Assembly: GCF_030815415.1 (NCBI RefSeq)
Contig: NZ_JAUSWW010000001.1
Span: forward strand, 8,928,001-8,992,000
Origin: Streptomyces canus
Lineage (GTDB): Bacteria; Actinomycetota; Actinomycetes; Streptomycetales; Streptomycetaceae
Direction of reading: 5' to 3'
DNA length: 64,000 bases
Position 1 is the stretch's first letter, and every line of letters begins with the position of its first letter. A program made the translations under genes and the position numbers. The notes beneath the pieces are model-generated. The model worked only from the letters and a program-made list of their open reading frames with translations, ran no database searches and was not told where the DNA came from. Below are positions 51,658 through 59,500 of this stretch, piece by piece.

Positions 51658-52034
51658 TGAGACTGACCGGCGACGCACTGCGGGTGACCGTGTTCATCGG
51701 CGAACACGACACCTGGCATCACAAGCCCCTCTACAGCGAGATCGTGCACCGCGCCCACGCGGCGGGTCTCGCGGGCGCGAGCGTCTTCCGGGGCATCGAG
51801 GGCTTCGGCGCCTCCTCCCGGATCCACACCTCACGGCTGCTGTCCCTGAGTGAGGACCTGCCCGTCGCGATCGTCATCGTCGACACCGAGGAGCGGGTCC
51901 GGGCCTTCCTGCCGCAACTCGACGAACTCGTCACCGAAGGCCTGGTCGTCCTCGACGGCTGCGAGGTCATCAGGTACGCCGGACGGGGCGAGGAATCCGG
52001 CGAATCGGACGCGCACGGTAAGAGGTCGTTGTGA
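51654..52034 (+). CDS. DUF190 (PII/CutA-like) protein of the fluoride operon
   Basis: A 126-residue cytoplasmic protein: DALRVTVFIGEHDTWHHKPLYSEIVHRAHAAGLAGASVFRGIEGFG and PVAIVIVDTEERVRAFLPQLDELV. DUF190 proteins share the ferredoxin-like fold of PII/CutA signal proteins and are often found between two crcB genes, where they may regulate export. Both ends overlap crcB genes (ATGA and GTGA), so all three are made together. Confidence 0.88.
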   Translation: MMRLTGDALRVTVFIGEHDTWHHKPLYSEIVHRAHAAGLAGASVFRGIEGFGASSRIHTSRLLSLSEDLPVAIVIVDTEERVRAFLPQLDELVTEGLVVLDGCEVIRYAGRGEESGESDAHGKRSL

Positions 52035-52393
52035 ACTGGCTGCTGGTCGTCGCGGGCGCCACGGTCGGTGCCCCGCTCCGCTATCTCACCGACCGCGCGA
52101 TCCAGTCCCGCCACGACTCGGTCTTCCCGTGGGGCACCTTCGCCGTCAATGTCACCGGCTGTCTGATCCTCGGCCTGCTGACCGGCGCCGCCGGGTCCCA
52201 CCACCTCCAGCTCCTGCTCGGCACCGGTCTGTGCGGTGCCCTGACCACGTACTCGACCTTCTCGTACGAGACCCTGCGGCTGACCGAGACGGGCGCGGGG
52301 CTGTACGCCCTCGCCAACGTGGGCGGGAGCCTGGTCGCCGGTCTGGGAGCGGCGTTCGCGGGCGTGGAACTCGCCCGCGCCGTCTGGGCGTAA
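52031..52393 (+). CDS. crcB: Fluoride exporter CrcB, second copy
   Basis: A 120-residue CrcB/Fluc protein with four spans: ATVGAPLRYLTDRAI, PWGTFAVNVTGCLILGLL, GLCGALTTYSTFSYETLRL. It starts at GTG 52031, overlapping DUF190 by 4 bases. Together with the first copy it probably forms an antiparallel heterodimeric fluoride channel. Confidence 0.9.
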   Translation: MNWLLVVAGATVGAPLRYLTDRAIQSRHDSVFPWGTFAVNVTGCLILGLLTGAAGSHHLQLLLGTGLCGALTTYSTFSYETLRLTETGAGLYALANVGGSLVAGLGAAFAGVELARAVWA

Positions 52394-52466
52394 GGATCCG
52401 GGACACATCGGCGTGTAGTAAGACTGTCCCCGCCGAACCCCCTCCCCGCCGGAAGAACTGGAACCC

Positions 52467-53303
52467 ATGAGCGTCATCAGCGTCGGTCAGGCCGTCATCC
52501 TCGGAGCCGTCGAAGGAGTGACCGAGTTCCTGCCCGTCTCCTCCACCGGCCATCTGAAGATCGCCGAGGGGCTCATGAACATCCCCGTCGACGACGACGC
52601 CGTCGTCGGGTTCTCGGCCGTCATCCAGGTCGGCGCGATCGCCGCCGTGCTCGTGTACTTCTTCAAGGACATCGTGCGGATCGTCTCCGCGTGGGGCCGT
52701 GGGCTGCGGAACAAGGAAGAGCGGTACCACCACGACTACAAGTTCGCCTGGTGGGTCATCTACGCCACCATCCCGATCGTCGTCGTGGGCCTCGCCGCCA
52801 AGCCGCTCATCCAGGGCCCGCTCGCCTCGCTGTGGGTGGTCGCGGGCTCCCTGATCGTCGGCAGCGGCGTGATGTGGGCGGCGGACCAGATGGGCCGGCA
52901 CAAGCGCGGGGAGGACGACACCTCGTTCAAGGACGCGATGCTCGTCGGCAGCTCCCAGATCCTCGCCCTGCTCTTCCCCGGTTTCTCCCGCTCCGGCGCC
53001 ACCATGTCCACCGCGCTCATGCTGGACCTGGACCGAGTCGCCGCCACCCGCCTGTCGTTCTTCCTGGGCATCCCCGCCCTGACCGGCGCCGGAATCTACG
53101 AGCTCAAGGACGCGCTCGGCACCGGCGCGGGGGCGGCCCCGCTGGCCGTCGGCACGGCCGTCTCCTTCGTCGTCGCCTACGCCTCCATCGCCTGGCTGCT
53201 GAAGTTCGTGGCCAAGCACTCCTTCAACGCCTTCGTCGTCTACCGGATCGTCGTGGGCATGCTGCTGTTCGGCCTGCTGGCGACGGGTGCACTGAGCAGC
53301 TGA
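52467..53303 (+). CDS. uppP: Undecaprenyl-diphosphatase UppP/BacA
   Basis: A 278-residue membrane enzyme that recycles undecaprenyl diphosphate to the monophosphate lipid carrier for peptidoglycan synthesis. The two family motifs are present: EGVTEFLPVSSTGHL (16-30) and PGFSRSGATM. About eight membrane segments are visible. ATG start about 75 bases after the second crcB. A 12-base-stem terminator follows, so it closes this transcript. Overproduction in other bacteria gives bacitracin resistance. Confidence 0.93.
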   Translation: MSVISVGQAVILGAVEGVTEFLPVSSTGHLKIAEGLMNIPVDDDAVVGFSAVIQVGAIAAVLVYFFKDIVRIVSAWGRGLRNKEERYHHDYKFAWWVIYATIPIVVVGLAAKPLIQGPLASLWVVAGSLIVGSGVMWAADQMGRHKRGEDDTSFKDAMLVGSSQILALLFPGFSRSGATMSTALMLDLDRVAATRLSFFLGIPALTGAGIYELKDALGTGAGAAPLAVGTAVSFVVAYASIAWLLKFVAKHSFNAFVVYRIVVGMLLFGLLATGALSS

Positions 53304-53315
53304 CCGGACGCCGGT

Positions 53316-53346
53316 GGGTGTGAGACGGCTTTCACGTCTCACACCC
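53316..53346 (+). terminator. Hairpin terminator after uppP
   Basis: GGGTGTGAGACG, a 7-base loop and CGTCTCACACCC form a perfect 12-base stem 12 bases after the stop. Confidence 0.75.
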
Positions 53347-53370
53347 GATGAAATTCTCCATTCGCACGCC

Positions 53371-53400
53371 TTGACAGCACCCTCCCGGGGCCCGGAGTAT
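53371..53400 (+). promoter_or_regulatory. Promoter of the GntR/asparagine operon
   Basis: TTGACA (53371-53376), an 18-base spacer and GAGTAT (53395-53400). The GTG start follows 7 bases later, so the transcript is probably leaderless. GACAGCCG occurs three times in a row at the beginning of the coding region (about 53416-53440). Confidence 0.5.
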
Positions 53401-53407
53401 CAACTCC

Positions 53408-54145
53408 GTGAACCTGTCAGACAGCCGGACAGCCGGACAGCCCCCGCGACGCGTCAGTGCCATGGAAGCGGTGCTGGGGTATCTGCGCGGCGCCATCGAG
53501 AGCGGGGAGTACGCCATCGGCGACAAGCTCCCCTCCGAGGCCGAGCTCTGCCGCACCCTCGAGGTCAGCCGGCCCGTGCTGCGCGAGGCCCTCAGAGCCC
53601 TGCAGACCATGGGCCTGACCGTCTCCAAGACCGGCAAGGGCACCTTCGTCGTCGCCAACGCGGTGGAGGACCCCACCTTCGGCGACTACGCGGCCAGCGA
53701 CCTGCTGGAAGTGCGCCGCCACGTCGAGATCCCCGTCGCCGGGTACGCGGCCGTGCGCCGCACCCCGGAGAACCTCGACCATCTGGCCCATCTCCTGGAC
53801 CGCATGGAGCGGGAGACGGACACCACGGCGTGGGTCGCGATGGACACCCTCTTCCATCTCGCCGTGGCCGAGGCCGCCCAGAACCCGGTCTTCCGCCGGG
53901 TCATCGAGGAGATCCGTGACGCACTGGCGCGTCAGTCGGCCTTCCTCAACGAACTGGGCGGCCGCCGGGAGCAGTCCAACCGGGAGCACCGGGCCATCGT
54001 CGAGGCGCTGATCGACGGTTCCGAGCTCGACGCGGTGGAGGCCATGTCCCACCACCTCGACCGCGTCGAGACCACCCTCACCGACATCGTGCGTTCCCCT
54101 GGCAAGGGCACGGACACCCCCACGGAAGGCAACCCCCAGGCGTGA
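53408..54145 (+). CDS. GntR-family (FadR-type) regulator of asparagine use
   Basis: A 245-residue regulator: GntR winged helix (VLGYLRGAIESGEYAIGDKLPSEAELCRTLEVSRPVLREALRALQTMGLTVS in segments) and an FCD helical ligand domain with metal-type His (HLAVAEAAQNPVFRRV; REQSNREHRAIVEALI). It starts at GTG 53408, probably leaderless, and overlaps the permease gene by 4 bases. It probably controls the permease-asparaginase-aspartase set in response to an amino acid. Confidence 0.9.
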   Translation: MNLSDSRTAGQPPRRVSAMEAVLGYLRGAIESGEYAIGDKLPSEAELCRTLEVSRPVLREALRALQTMGLTVSKTGKGTFVVANAVEDPTFGDYAASDLLEVRRHVEIPVAGYAAVRRTPENLDHLAHLLDRMERETDTTAWVAMDTLFHLAVAEAAQNPVFRRVIEEIRDALARQSAFLNELGGRREQSNREHRAIVEALIDGSELDAVEAMSHHLDRVETTLTDIVRSPGKGTDTPTEGNPQA

Positions 54146-55596
54146 GCGAGCAAAGGCTGCACGACGGCGTGCAGAAACGTTCCGGCCATGTCGATGCCGG
54201 AGACGAGGGCTACAGCAAGTCGCTGAAGTCCCGGCACGTCAACATGATCGCCATCGGCGGCGCCATCGGCACCGGCCTCTTCCTCGGAGCCGGCGGCCGC
54301 CTCGCCGACGCCGGCCCCTCCCTCTTCATCGCCTACGCGGTCTGCGGAGTCTTCGCCTTCCTTGTGGTCCGCGCCCTCGGCGAACTCGTCCTGTACCGCC
54401 CGTCCTCCGGCGCCTTCGTCTCCTACGCCCGGGAATTCCTGGGCGAGAAGGGCGCCTACATAGCGGGCTGGATGTACTTCCTCAACTGGGCCACCACCGG
54501 TATCGCCGACATCACCGCCGTGGCCGTCTACACCCACTACTGGGGCATGTTCTCCGACATCCCCCAGTGGGTGATCGCGCTCATCGCCCTCGCCGTCGTC
54601 CTCACCGTCAACCTCATCTCGGTGAAGGTGTTCGGAGAGCTGGAGTTCTGGTTCGCCATCATCAAGGTGGGCGCGCTCGTGGCGTTCATGCTGATCGGCA
54701 TCTTCCTGCTGGTCACCCAGCACGAGGTCGGCGACACCACCCCCGGCCCGGCCCTGATCACCGACCACGGCGGCGTCTTCCCCAACGGTCTGCTGCCCAT
54801 GCTGCTGATCCTCCAGGGCGTCGTCTTCGCGTACGCCTCCGTCGAGCTGGTCGGCGTCGCGGCCGGCGAGACCGAGAACCCCGAGAAGATCATGCCGAAG
54901 GCGATCAACTCGATCATGTGGCGCGTCGGCCTGTTCTACGTCGGCTCGGTCGTCCTGCTCTCGATGCTGCTGCCGTGGAACAAGTACACCGGCGGTCAGA
55001 GCCCCTTCGTCACCGTGCTCTCCAACATCGGCATCCCGGCGGCCGGCGGCGTGATGAACCTCGTCGTCCTCACCGCCGCCATGTCCTCGCTCAACTCCGG
55101 CCTCTACTCCACCGGCCGCATCCTGCGCTCCATGGCGATGTCCGGCTCCGCGCCCAAGTTCACCGGCGTCATGAGCCGCAGCCAGGTCCCCTACGGCGGC
55201 ATCCTGCTCACCAGCGGCATCTGCGTCCTCGGCGTCGGTCTCAACTTCGTGGTCCCCGCCGACGCGTTCGAGATCGTGCTCAACTTCGCCGCGATCGGGA
55301 TCCTGTCCACCTGGGGCATGATCATGCTCTGTCACCTGCTCTTCTGGCAGAAGACGGAGAAGGGCGAACTGAGCCGCCCCGGTTACCGACTGCCCGGATC
55401 CCCCTGGACCGAGCTCGTGACGATGGCGTTCCTCGCCTCCGTCCTGGTCCTCATGTACGCCGACGGCGGGGTCGGACGCACCACCGTGCTGTGCCTGCCG
55501 CTGATCGCCGGAGCACTCGTCGCCGGGTGGTACGCCATCCGCGGCCGGGTCGCCCGCACCTCCACCGAGACCCAATCCACCGCCGCCGACGCGTGA
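54142..55596 (+). CDS. Amino-acid permease, AnsP-type (asparagine)
   Basis: A 484-residue APC-family transporter with about 12 spans and the conserved first helix HVNMIAIGGAIGTGLFLGAGGRL. Strings such as RALGELVLYRPSSGAFVSYAREFLGEKGAYIAGWMYFLNW match the AnsP group of asparagine permeases. GTG start overlaps the regulator stop. The asparaginase gene follows, supporting asparagine as substrate. Confidence 0.9.
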   Translation: MSEQRLHDGVQKRSGHVDAGDEGYSKSLKSRHVNMIAIGGAIGTGLFLGAGGRLADAGPSLFIAYAVCGVFAFLVVRALGELVLYRPSSGAFVSYAREFLGEKGAYIAGWMYFLNWATTGIADITAVAVYTHYWGMFSDIPQWVIALIALAVVLTVNLISVKVFGELEFWFAIIKVGALVAFMLIGIFLLVTQHEVGDTTPGPALITDHGGVFPNGLLPMLLILQGVVFAYASVELVGVAAGETENPEKIMPKAINSIMWRVGLFYVGSVVLLSMLLPWNKYTGGQSPFVTVLSNIGIPAAGGVMNLVVLTAAMSSLNSGLYSTGRILRSMAMSGSAPKFTGVMSRSQVPYGGILLTSGICVLGVGLNFVVPADAFEIVLNFAAIGILSTWGMIMLCHLLFWQKTEKGELSRPGYRLPGSPWTELVTMAFLASVLVLMYADGGVGRTTVLCLPLIAGALVAGWYAIRGRVARTSTETQSTAADA

Positions 55597-55628
55597 CCTG
55601 CGTGGCGCACCCTTAGAAGCAGGAAGTG

Positions 55629-56645
55629 ATGTACAGCAGTCTCGTCGCGGACCCACCCCTGATCCGCGAGCCCCTCCACGCCCCCGTCGCCCACCTGATA
55701 CGCGGCGGGGTCGTGGAGGGCATCCACTACGGCTCCGTCGTCGTCCTCGGCGCGGACGGGCACGTTCGGTTCCAGCTCGGCGACATCGAGGCGGCGTTCT
55801 ATCCGCGCTCGGCGCTGAAGCCGGTGCAGGCCGTCGCCATGGTCCGCGCCGGGCTCCCGCTCGACGGAGAGCTGCTGTCGCTGACCGCGGCGAGCCACTC
55901 CGGCGAGGAACGTCATCTCGCCGGTGCCCGGCGGATCCTGGAGCTGGCGGGCGTGGGCGAGGACGCCCTGCGCAACGTCCCGGACATGCCGTACGACCCG
56001 GTCGTACGCGATGAGTGGGTGCGGGAGTCCCGACCGCCGTCGCGGCTCGCCCAGAACTGCTCCGGGAAGCATGCCGCGATGCTCTACACATGCGTGCTGA
56101 ACGACTGGCCGCTCGAGGGCTACCTGGACCCCGGTCATCCCCTTCAGCAGGCGATCGCCGAGATCGTCGAGGACCTCACCGGGCAGCGGATCGCCCAGGT
56201 GACGGTGGACGGTTGCGGGGCGCCCTTGTTCTCCGTGTCCCTGCACGGGCTTGCCCGGGCCGCCGCGCGGATCACGTCCGCTGCGCCGGGTACGCCCGAG
56301 GCCCGGGTCGCCGACGCGATGCGGGCGCATGCGGAGATGGCGTCCGGGGCGGGGCGGGACGTGGCCGCGTTGATGCGGGCCGTGCCGGGACTGCTGGCCA
56401 AGGACGGGTTCGAGGGTGTGCAGGTCGCTGCCCTTCCGGACGGGCGTTCTGTTGCTGTGAAGATCGCTGACGGGGCGAATCGGGCGAGGGTTCCTGTCGC
56501 CGCGGCGGCGTTGGCGTGGGCCGGGGTCGATCCGTCTGTGCTGGCCGAGTTCCAAGGGGAGGCGCTTCTCGGGGGTGGCCGGGAGGTTGGGCGTGTGCGG
56601 CCCGTTCGGTCGCTTGAGCCGGTCGTTGTTTCGGCCTGCGCCTAG
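55629..56645 (+). CDS. L-asparaginase, ReAV (class 3) type
   Basis: A 338-residue asparaginase II of the Rhizobium ReAV kind, unrelated to the E. coli enzymes. Family residues are in SALK (S61, K64), AASHSGEERH, NCSGKHAAML and VDGCGAPLF, including both metal-binding-site cysteines. It hydrolyses asparagine to aspartate and ammonia. ATG 55629 is preferred over GTG 55626 because AGGA lies 4 bases before it. From about 56230 the codons become clearly poorer in G/C at third positions, continuing into aspA. Confidence 0.88.
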   Translation: MYSSLVADPPLIREPLHAPVAHLIRGGVVEGIHYGSVVVLGADGHVRFQLGDIEAAFYPRSALKPVQAVAMVRAGLPLDGELLSLTAASHSGEERHLAGARRILELAGVGEDALRNVPDMPYDPVVRDEWVRESRPPSRLAQNCSGKHAAMLYTCVLNDWPLEGYLDPGHPLQQAIAEIVEDLTGQRIAQVTVDGCGAPLFSVSLHGLARAAARITSAAPGTPEARVADAMRAHAEMASGAGRDVAALMRAVPGLLAKDGFEGVQVAALPDGRSVAVKIADGANRARVPVAAAALAWAGVDPSVLAEFQGEALLGGGREVGRVRPVRSLEPVVVSACA

Positions 56646-56662
56646 GGATCTGCCTCGATTTC

Positions 56663-56752
56663 TTGTTGTGCGGCTGCGGGCCGGGTGTGGCTGGTCGCGC
56701 CCACGCGGCGGTAGCCGCAAATTGATACAGCCCCGCGCCCCTGAAGGGGCGC
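56663..56752 (+). repeat. Dispersed Streptomyces intergenic repeat with hairpin
   Basis: The sequence from TTGTTGTGCGGCTGCGGGCC through CTGGTCGCGCCCACGCGG to CAGCCCCGCGCCCC resembles an element I recognise from many Streptomyces intergenic regions. It ends in a hairpin, GCGCCCC-TGAA-GGGGCGC (56735-56752), which may terminate transcription of the asparaginase gene. Confidence 0.6.
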
Positions 56753-56789
56753 ATCACCCTCAACCTCTCCGAAAGAGGATCCGTTTCTC

Positions 56790-58205
56790 ATGACCGCCGT
56801 CGCCGTCACTCGCCGCGAGCACGATCTGCTCGGTGATCGTGATGTTCCCGCTGATGCCTACTGGGGTGTGCACACCCTGCGGGCCACGGAGAACTTCCCC
56901 ATCACCGGGACGCCGATCTCCGCCTACCCGCATCTCATCGACGCTCTCGCCGCCGTCAAGGAGGCCGCCGCGCTCGCCAATGAGGAGCTAGGGCTGCTGG
57001 AGTCGCGGAAGGCCGCGGCGATCGTCGAGGCCTGCCGGGAGATTCGTGAGGGGAAGCTGCACGACCAGTTCGTGGTGGACGTCGTGCAGGGCGGCGCCGG
57101 TACCTCGACCAACATGAATGCCAACGAGGTCGTCGCGAACCGGGCGTTGGAGCTGCTGGGGTTCGAGAAGGGGCAGTACCGGCATCTGCACCCGAACGAG
57201 GACGTCAACCTCGGCCAGTCCACCAATGACGTCTACCCGACCGCTGTGAAGGTGGCGACGGTGTTCGCGGTGCGTGGGCTGCTCAAGGCGATGGCGGTGC
57301 TGCAGGATTCGTTCGCGCGTAAGGCGGTCGAGTTCCGTGATGTGCTCAAGATGGGCCGTACGCAGTTGCAGGATGCGGTGCCGATGACGCTGGGGCAGGA
57401 GTTCTCCGCGTTCGCCGTCATGATCGATGAGGATCGTCATCGTCTTGACGAGGCTGCCGAGTTGATCCATGAGATCAACCTCGGTGCCACGGCTATCGGT
57501 ACGGGACTGAACGCTCCCGCCGGGTACGCGGAGTCGGCTCGCCGTCATCTCGCCGAGATCACCGGGCTGGCGCTGGTCACGGCCGTCAACCTGGTCGAGG
57601 CGACCCAGGACTGCGGGGCGTTCGTCCAGATGTCCGGTGTGCTCAAGCGGGTCGCGGTCAAGCTGTCCAAGAGCTGCAACGATCTGCGGCTGCTGTCGTC
57701 CGGTCCGCGTGCGGGGCTCGGTGAGATCAACCTGCCGCCGGTACAGGCCGGTTCGTCGATCATGCCGGGCAAGGTGAACCCGGTGATCCCCGAGGTGGTC
57801 AACCAGGTCGCCTTCGAGGTGATCGGCAACGACGTGACGATCACGATGGCCGCGGAGGCGGGCCAGCTCCAGCTCAACGCGTTCGAGCCGATCATCCTGC
57901 ACTCCCTGTCGGAGTCCATCACGCATCTGCGCGCCGCCTGCCTCACGCTCGCCGAACGATGCGTGGACGGCATCACCGCCAACACCGAGGTGCTGCGCGC
58001 GAGCGTGGAGAACTCCATCGGCCTGGTGACCGCGCTCAACCCGCACATCGGGTACACGGCCGCCACCGACATCGCCAAGGAAGCCCTCGCCACCGGCCGC
58101 GGAGTGGCAGAACTCGTCCTGGAGAAGGGCCTGCTGCCCGCCCAGACCCTCGCCGACCTGCTGCGCCCCGAGGTCGTCGCGGGCACCGGCCAGGCCCTGG
58201 CCTGA
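56790..58205 (+). CDS. aspA: Aspartate ammonia-lyase (aspartase)
   Basis: A 471-residue enzyme of the fumarase/aspartase superfamily that splits aspartate into fumarate and ammonia. The signature loop GSSIMPGKVNP is at ~321-331. Also conserved are GGAGTSTNMNANEV, QSTNDVYPTA and GRTQLQDAVPMTLGQEF. ATG 56790 follows AAAGAGGATCC. It turns the asparaginase product into a TCA-cycle intermediate. The first two-thirds of the gene uses many T-ending codons, unlike its neighbours. Confidence 0.95.
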   Translation: MTAVAVTRREHDLLGDRDVPADAYWGVHTLRATENFPITGTPISAYPHLIDALAAVKEAAALANEELGLLESRKAAAIVEACREIREGKLHDQFVVDVVQGGAGTSTNMNANEVVANRALELLGFEKGQYRHLHPNEDVNLGQSTNDVYPTAVKVATVFAVRGLLKAMAVLQDSFARKAVEFRDVLKMGRTQLQDAVPMTLGQEFSAFAVMIDEDRHRLDEAAELIHEINLGATAIGTGLNAPAGYAESARRHLAEITGLALVTAVNLVEATQDCGAFVQMSGVLKRVAVKLSKSCNDLRLLSSGPRAGLGEINLPPVQAGSSIMPGKVNPVIPEVVNQVAFEVIGNDVTITMAAEAGQLQLNAFEPIILHSLSESITHLRAACLTLAERCVDGITANTEVLRASVENSIGLVTALNPHIGYTAATDIAKEALATGRGVAELVLEKGLLPAQTLADLLRPEVVAGTGQALA

Positions 58206-58254
58206 CCCGTCCCGACCCGCTGATGCGCGCCCAGACCGGCCCGGAGGCACAATA

Positions 58255-59184
58255 GTGATCATGACTTCGTCCATGACCTTCGAGCCGGTCCTGGCACGCA
58301 TCGCCGAGGAGATCGAACGCACCCCGGGGCGCGGCAGGCCCGCCGACTACATCCCGGCGCTCGCCGCCTGCGACCCGCGCCGCTTCGGCATGGCCGTCGC
58401 GGAACTGGACGGCACGGTGTACGGCGTGGGGGACTGGCGCCGGCCGTTCTCCACCCAGTCCATCACCAAGGTCTTCACCCTCGCCCTCGAACTGGCCCGC
58501 GAGGGCGACGCGCTCTGGGAGCACGTGGGCCGCGAACCCTCCGGCAACCCCTTCAACTCCCTGGTCCAGCTGGAGTACGAGAACGGCATCCCGCGCAACC
58601 CGTTCATCAACGCGGGCGCGCTCGTCGTCACCGACCGCCTCCACACCCGTACCGGAGACTCCGCCGGGGAGCTCCTGTCGTTCCTCCGCGCCGAGAGCGG
58701 CAACCCGGGCCTGGACTTCGACGAGGAGGTCGCCGCCTCCGAGTCCGCCCACGGCGACCGCAACGCCGCACTCGCCCACTTCATGGCGGCGTACGGCAAC
58801 ATCGACAACCCCGTCCCGGTCCTGCTCGACCAGTACTTCCGCCAGTGCTCCCTCCTGGCGTCCTGCGCCGACCTGGCCCTCGCCACCTCCTTTCTGGCCC
58901 GCCACGGCATCCGCGCCGACGGCACCCGCCTGCTCACCCGCAGCCAGGCCAAGCAGGTCAACGCGGTGATGCTGACCTGTGGGACGTACGACGCGGCGGG
59001 GGACTTCGCCTATCGGGTCGGGCTGCCGGGCAAGAGCGGGGTCGGCGGCGGGATCATCGCGGTGGTGCCCGGCCGCTGCACGCTGTGCGTGTGGAGTCCG
59101 GGCCTGGACGAGCACGGCAACTCGGTGGCGGGCGTGGCGGCACTGGACAGGTTCACGACGCTCACGGGCCTGTCGGTGTTCTGA
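58255..59184 (+). CDS. glsA: Glutaminase
   Basis: A 309-residue glutaminase of the serine-beta-lactamase-like fold, converting glutamine to glutamate and ammonia. The catalytic SxxK is S69-ITK72 in STQSITKVF. Further conserved parts are NPFINAGALVV, FMAAYGNIDNPVPVLLDQYFRQCSL and GLPGKSGVGGGI. GTG 58255 has GGAGG at 8 bases; ATG 58261 is an alternative. It follows aspA by 49 bases and extends the asparagine/aspartate cluster to glutamine. Confidence 0.93.
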   Translation: MIMTSSMTFEPVLARIAEEIERTPGRGRPADYIPALAACDPRRFGMAVAELDGTVYGVGDWRRPFSTQSITKVFTLALELAREGDALWEHVGREPSGNPFNSLVQLEYENGIPRNPFINAGALVVTDRLHTRTGDSAGELLSFLRAESGNPGLDFDEEVAASESAHGDRNAALAHFMAAYGNIDNPVPVLLDQYFRQCSLLASCADLALATSFLARHGIRADGTRLLTRSQAKQVNAVMLTCGTYDAAGDFAYRVGLPGKSGVGGGIIAVVPGRCTLCVWSPGLDEHGNSVAGVAALDRFTTLTGLSVF

Positions 59185-59236
59185 GAAGGGGGAAGTGGAC
59201 CGCGCCGACACAGGCGCGGGGCCGCATCCATGTGCG

Positions 59237-59411
59237 GCGGACTACGTCTCGAACCAGTCGCTGCAAGGGATCCTGGTCCGGCTGGGCGAACCGGGCCGCG
59301 CGTGGTGGGCGGCCGCGGTGCTGGTGACCGCCTGCCTCATCAGCCCCCTCACCTGGGTGCACCACCTGGTGTGGCTGCCGTCGGCGTTCGCCGTACTGAT
59401 GGCGCGCAGGG
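59237..59411 (+). pseudogene. C-terminal fragment of a GT87/DUF2029-type membrane glycosyltransferase
   Basis: The 316-base gap 59185-59500 contains one frame reading SNQSLQGILVRLGEPGRAWW, a membrane segment AAAVLVTACLISPLTWVHHL and VWLPSAFAVLMARR. NQSL and SP-x-x-W-x-HH are marks of DUF2029/GT87 mannosyltransferases near their C-terminus. No start and no remaining gene body are present, so it is a remnant. The rest of the gap shows nothing certain. Confidence 0.45.
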
Positions 59412-59500
59412 CACCCGCGCGTGGCGGGCGCCCCGTACGTGGTGCTGTGCACCGGCGGCGACACGTTCAGTCTCGGTCTGCTGCTGTGGCCGCCGGCCGG

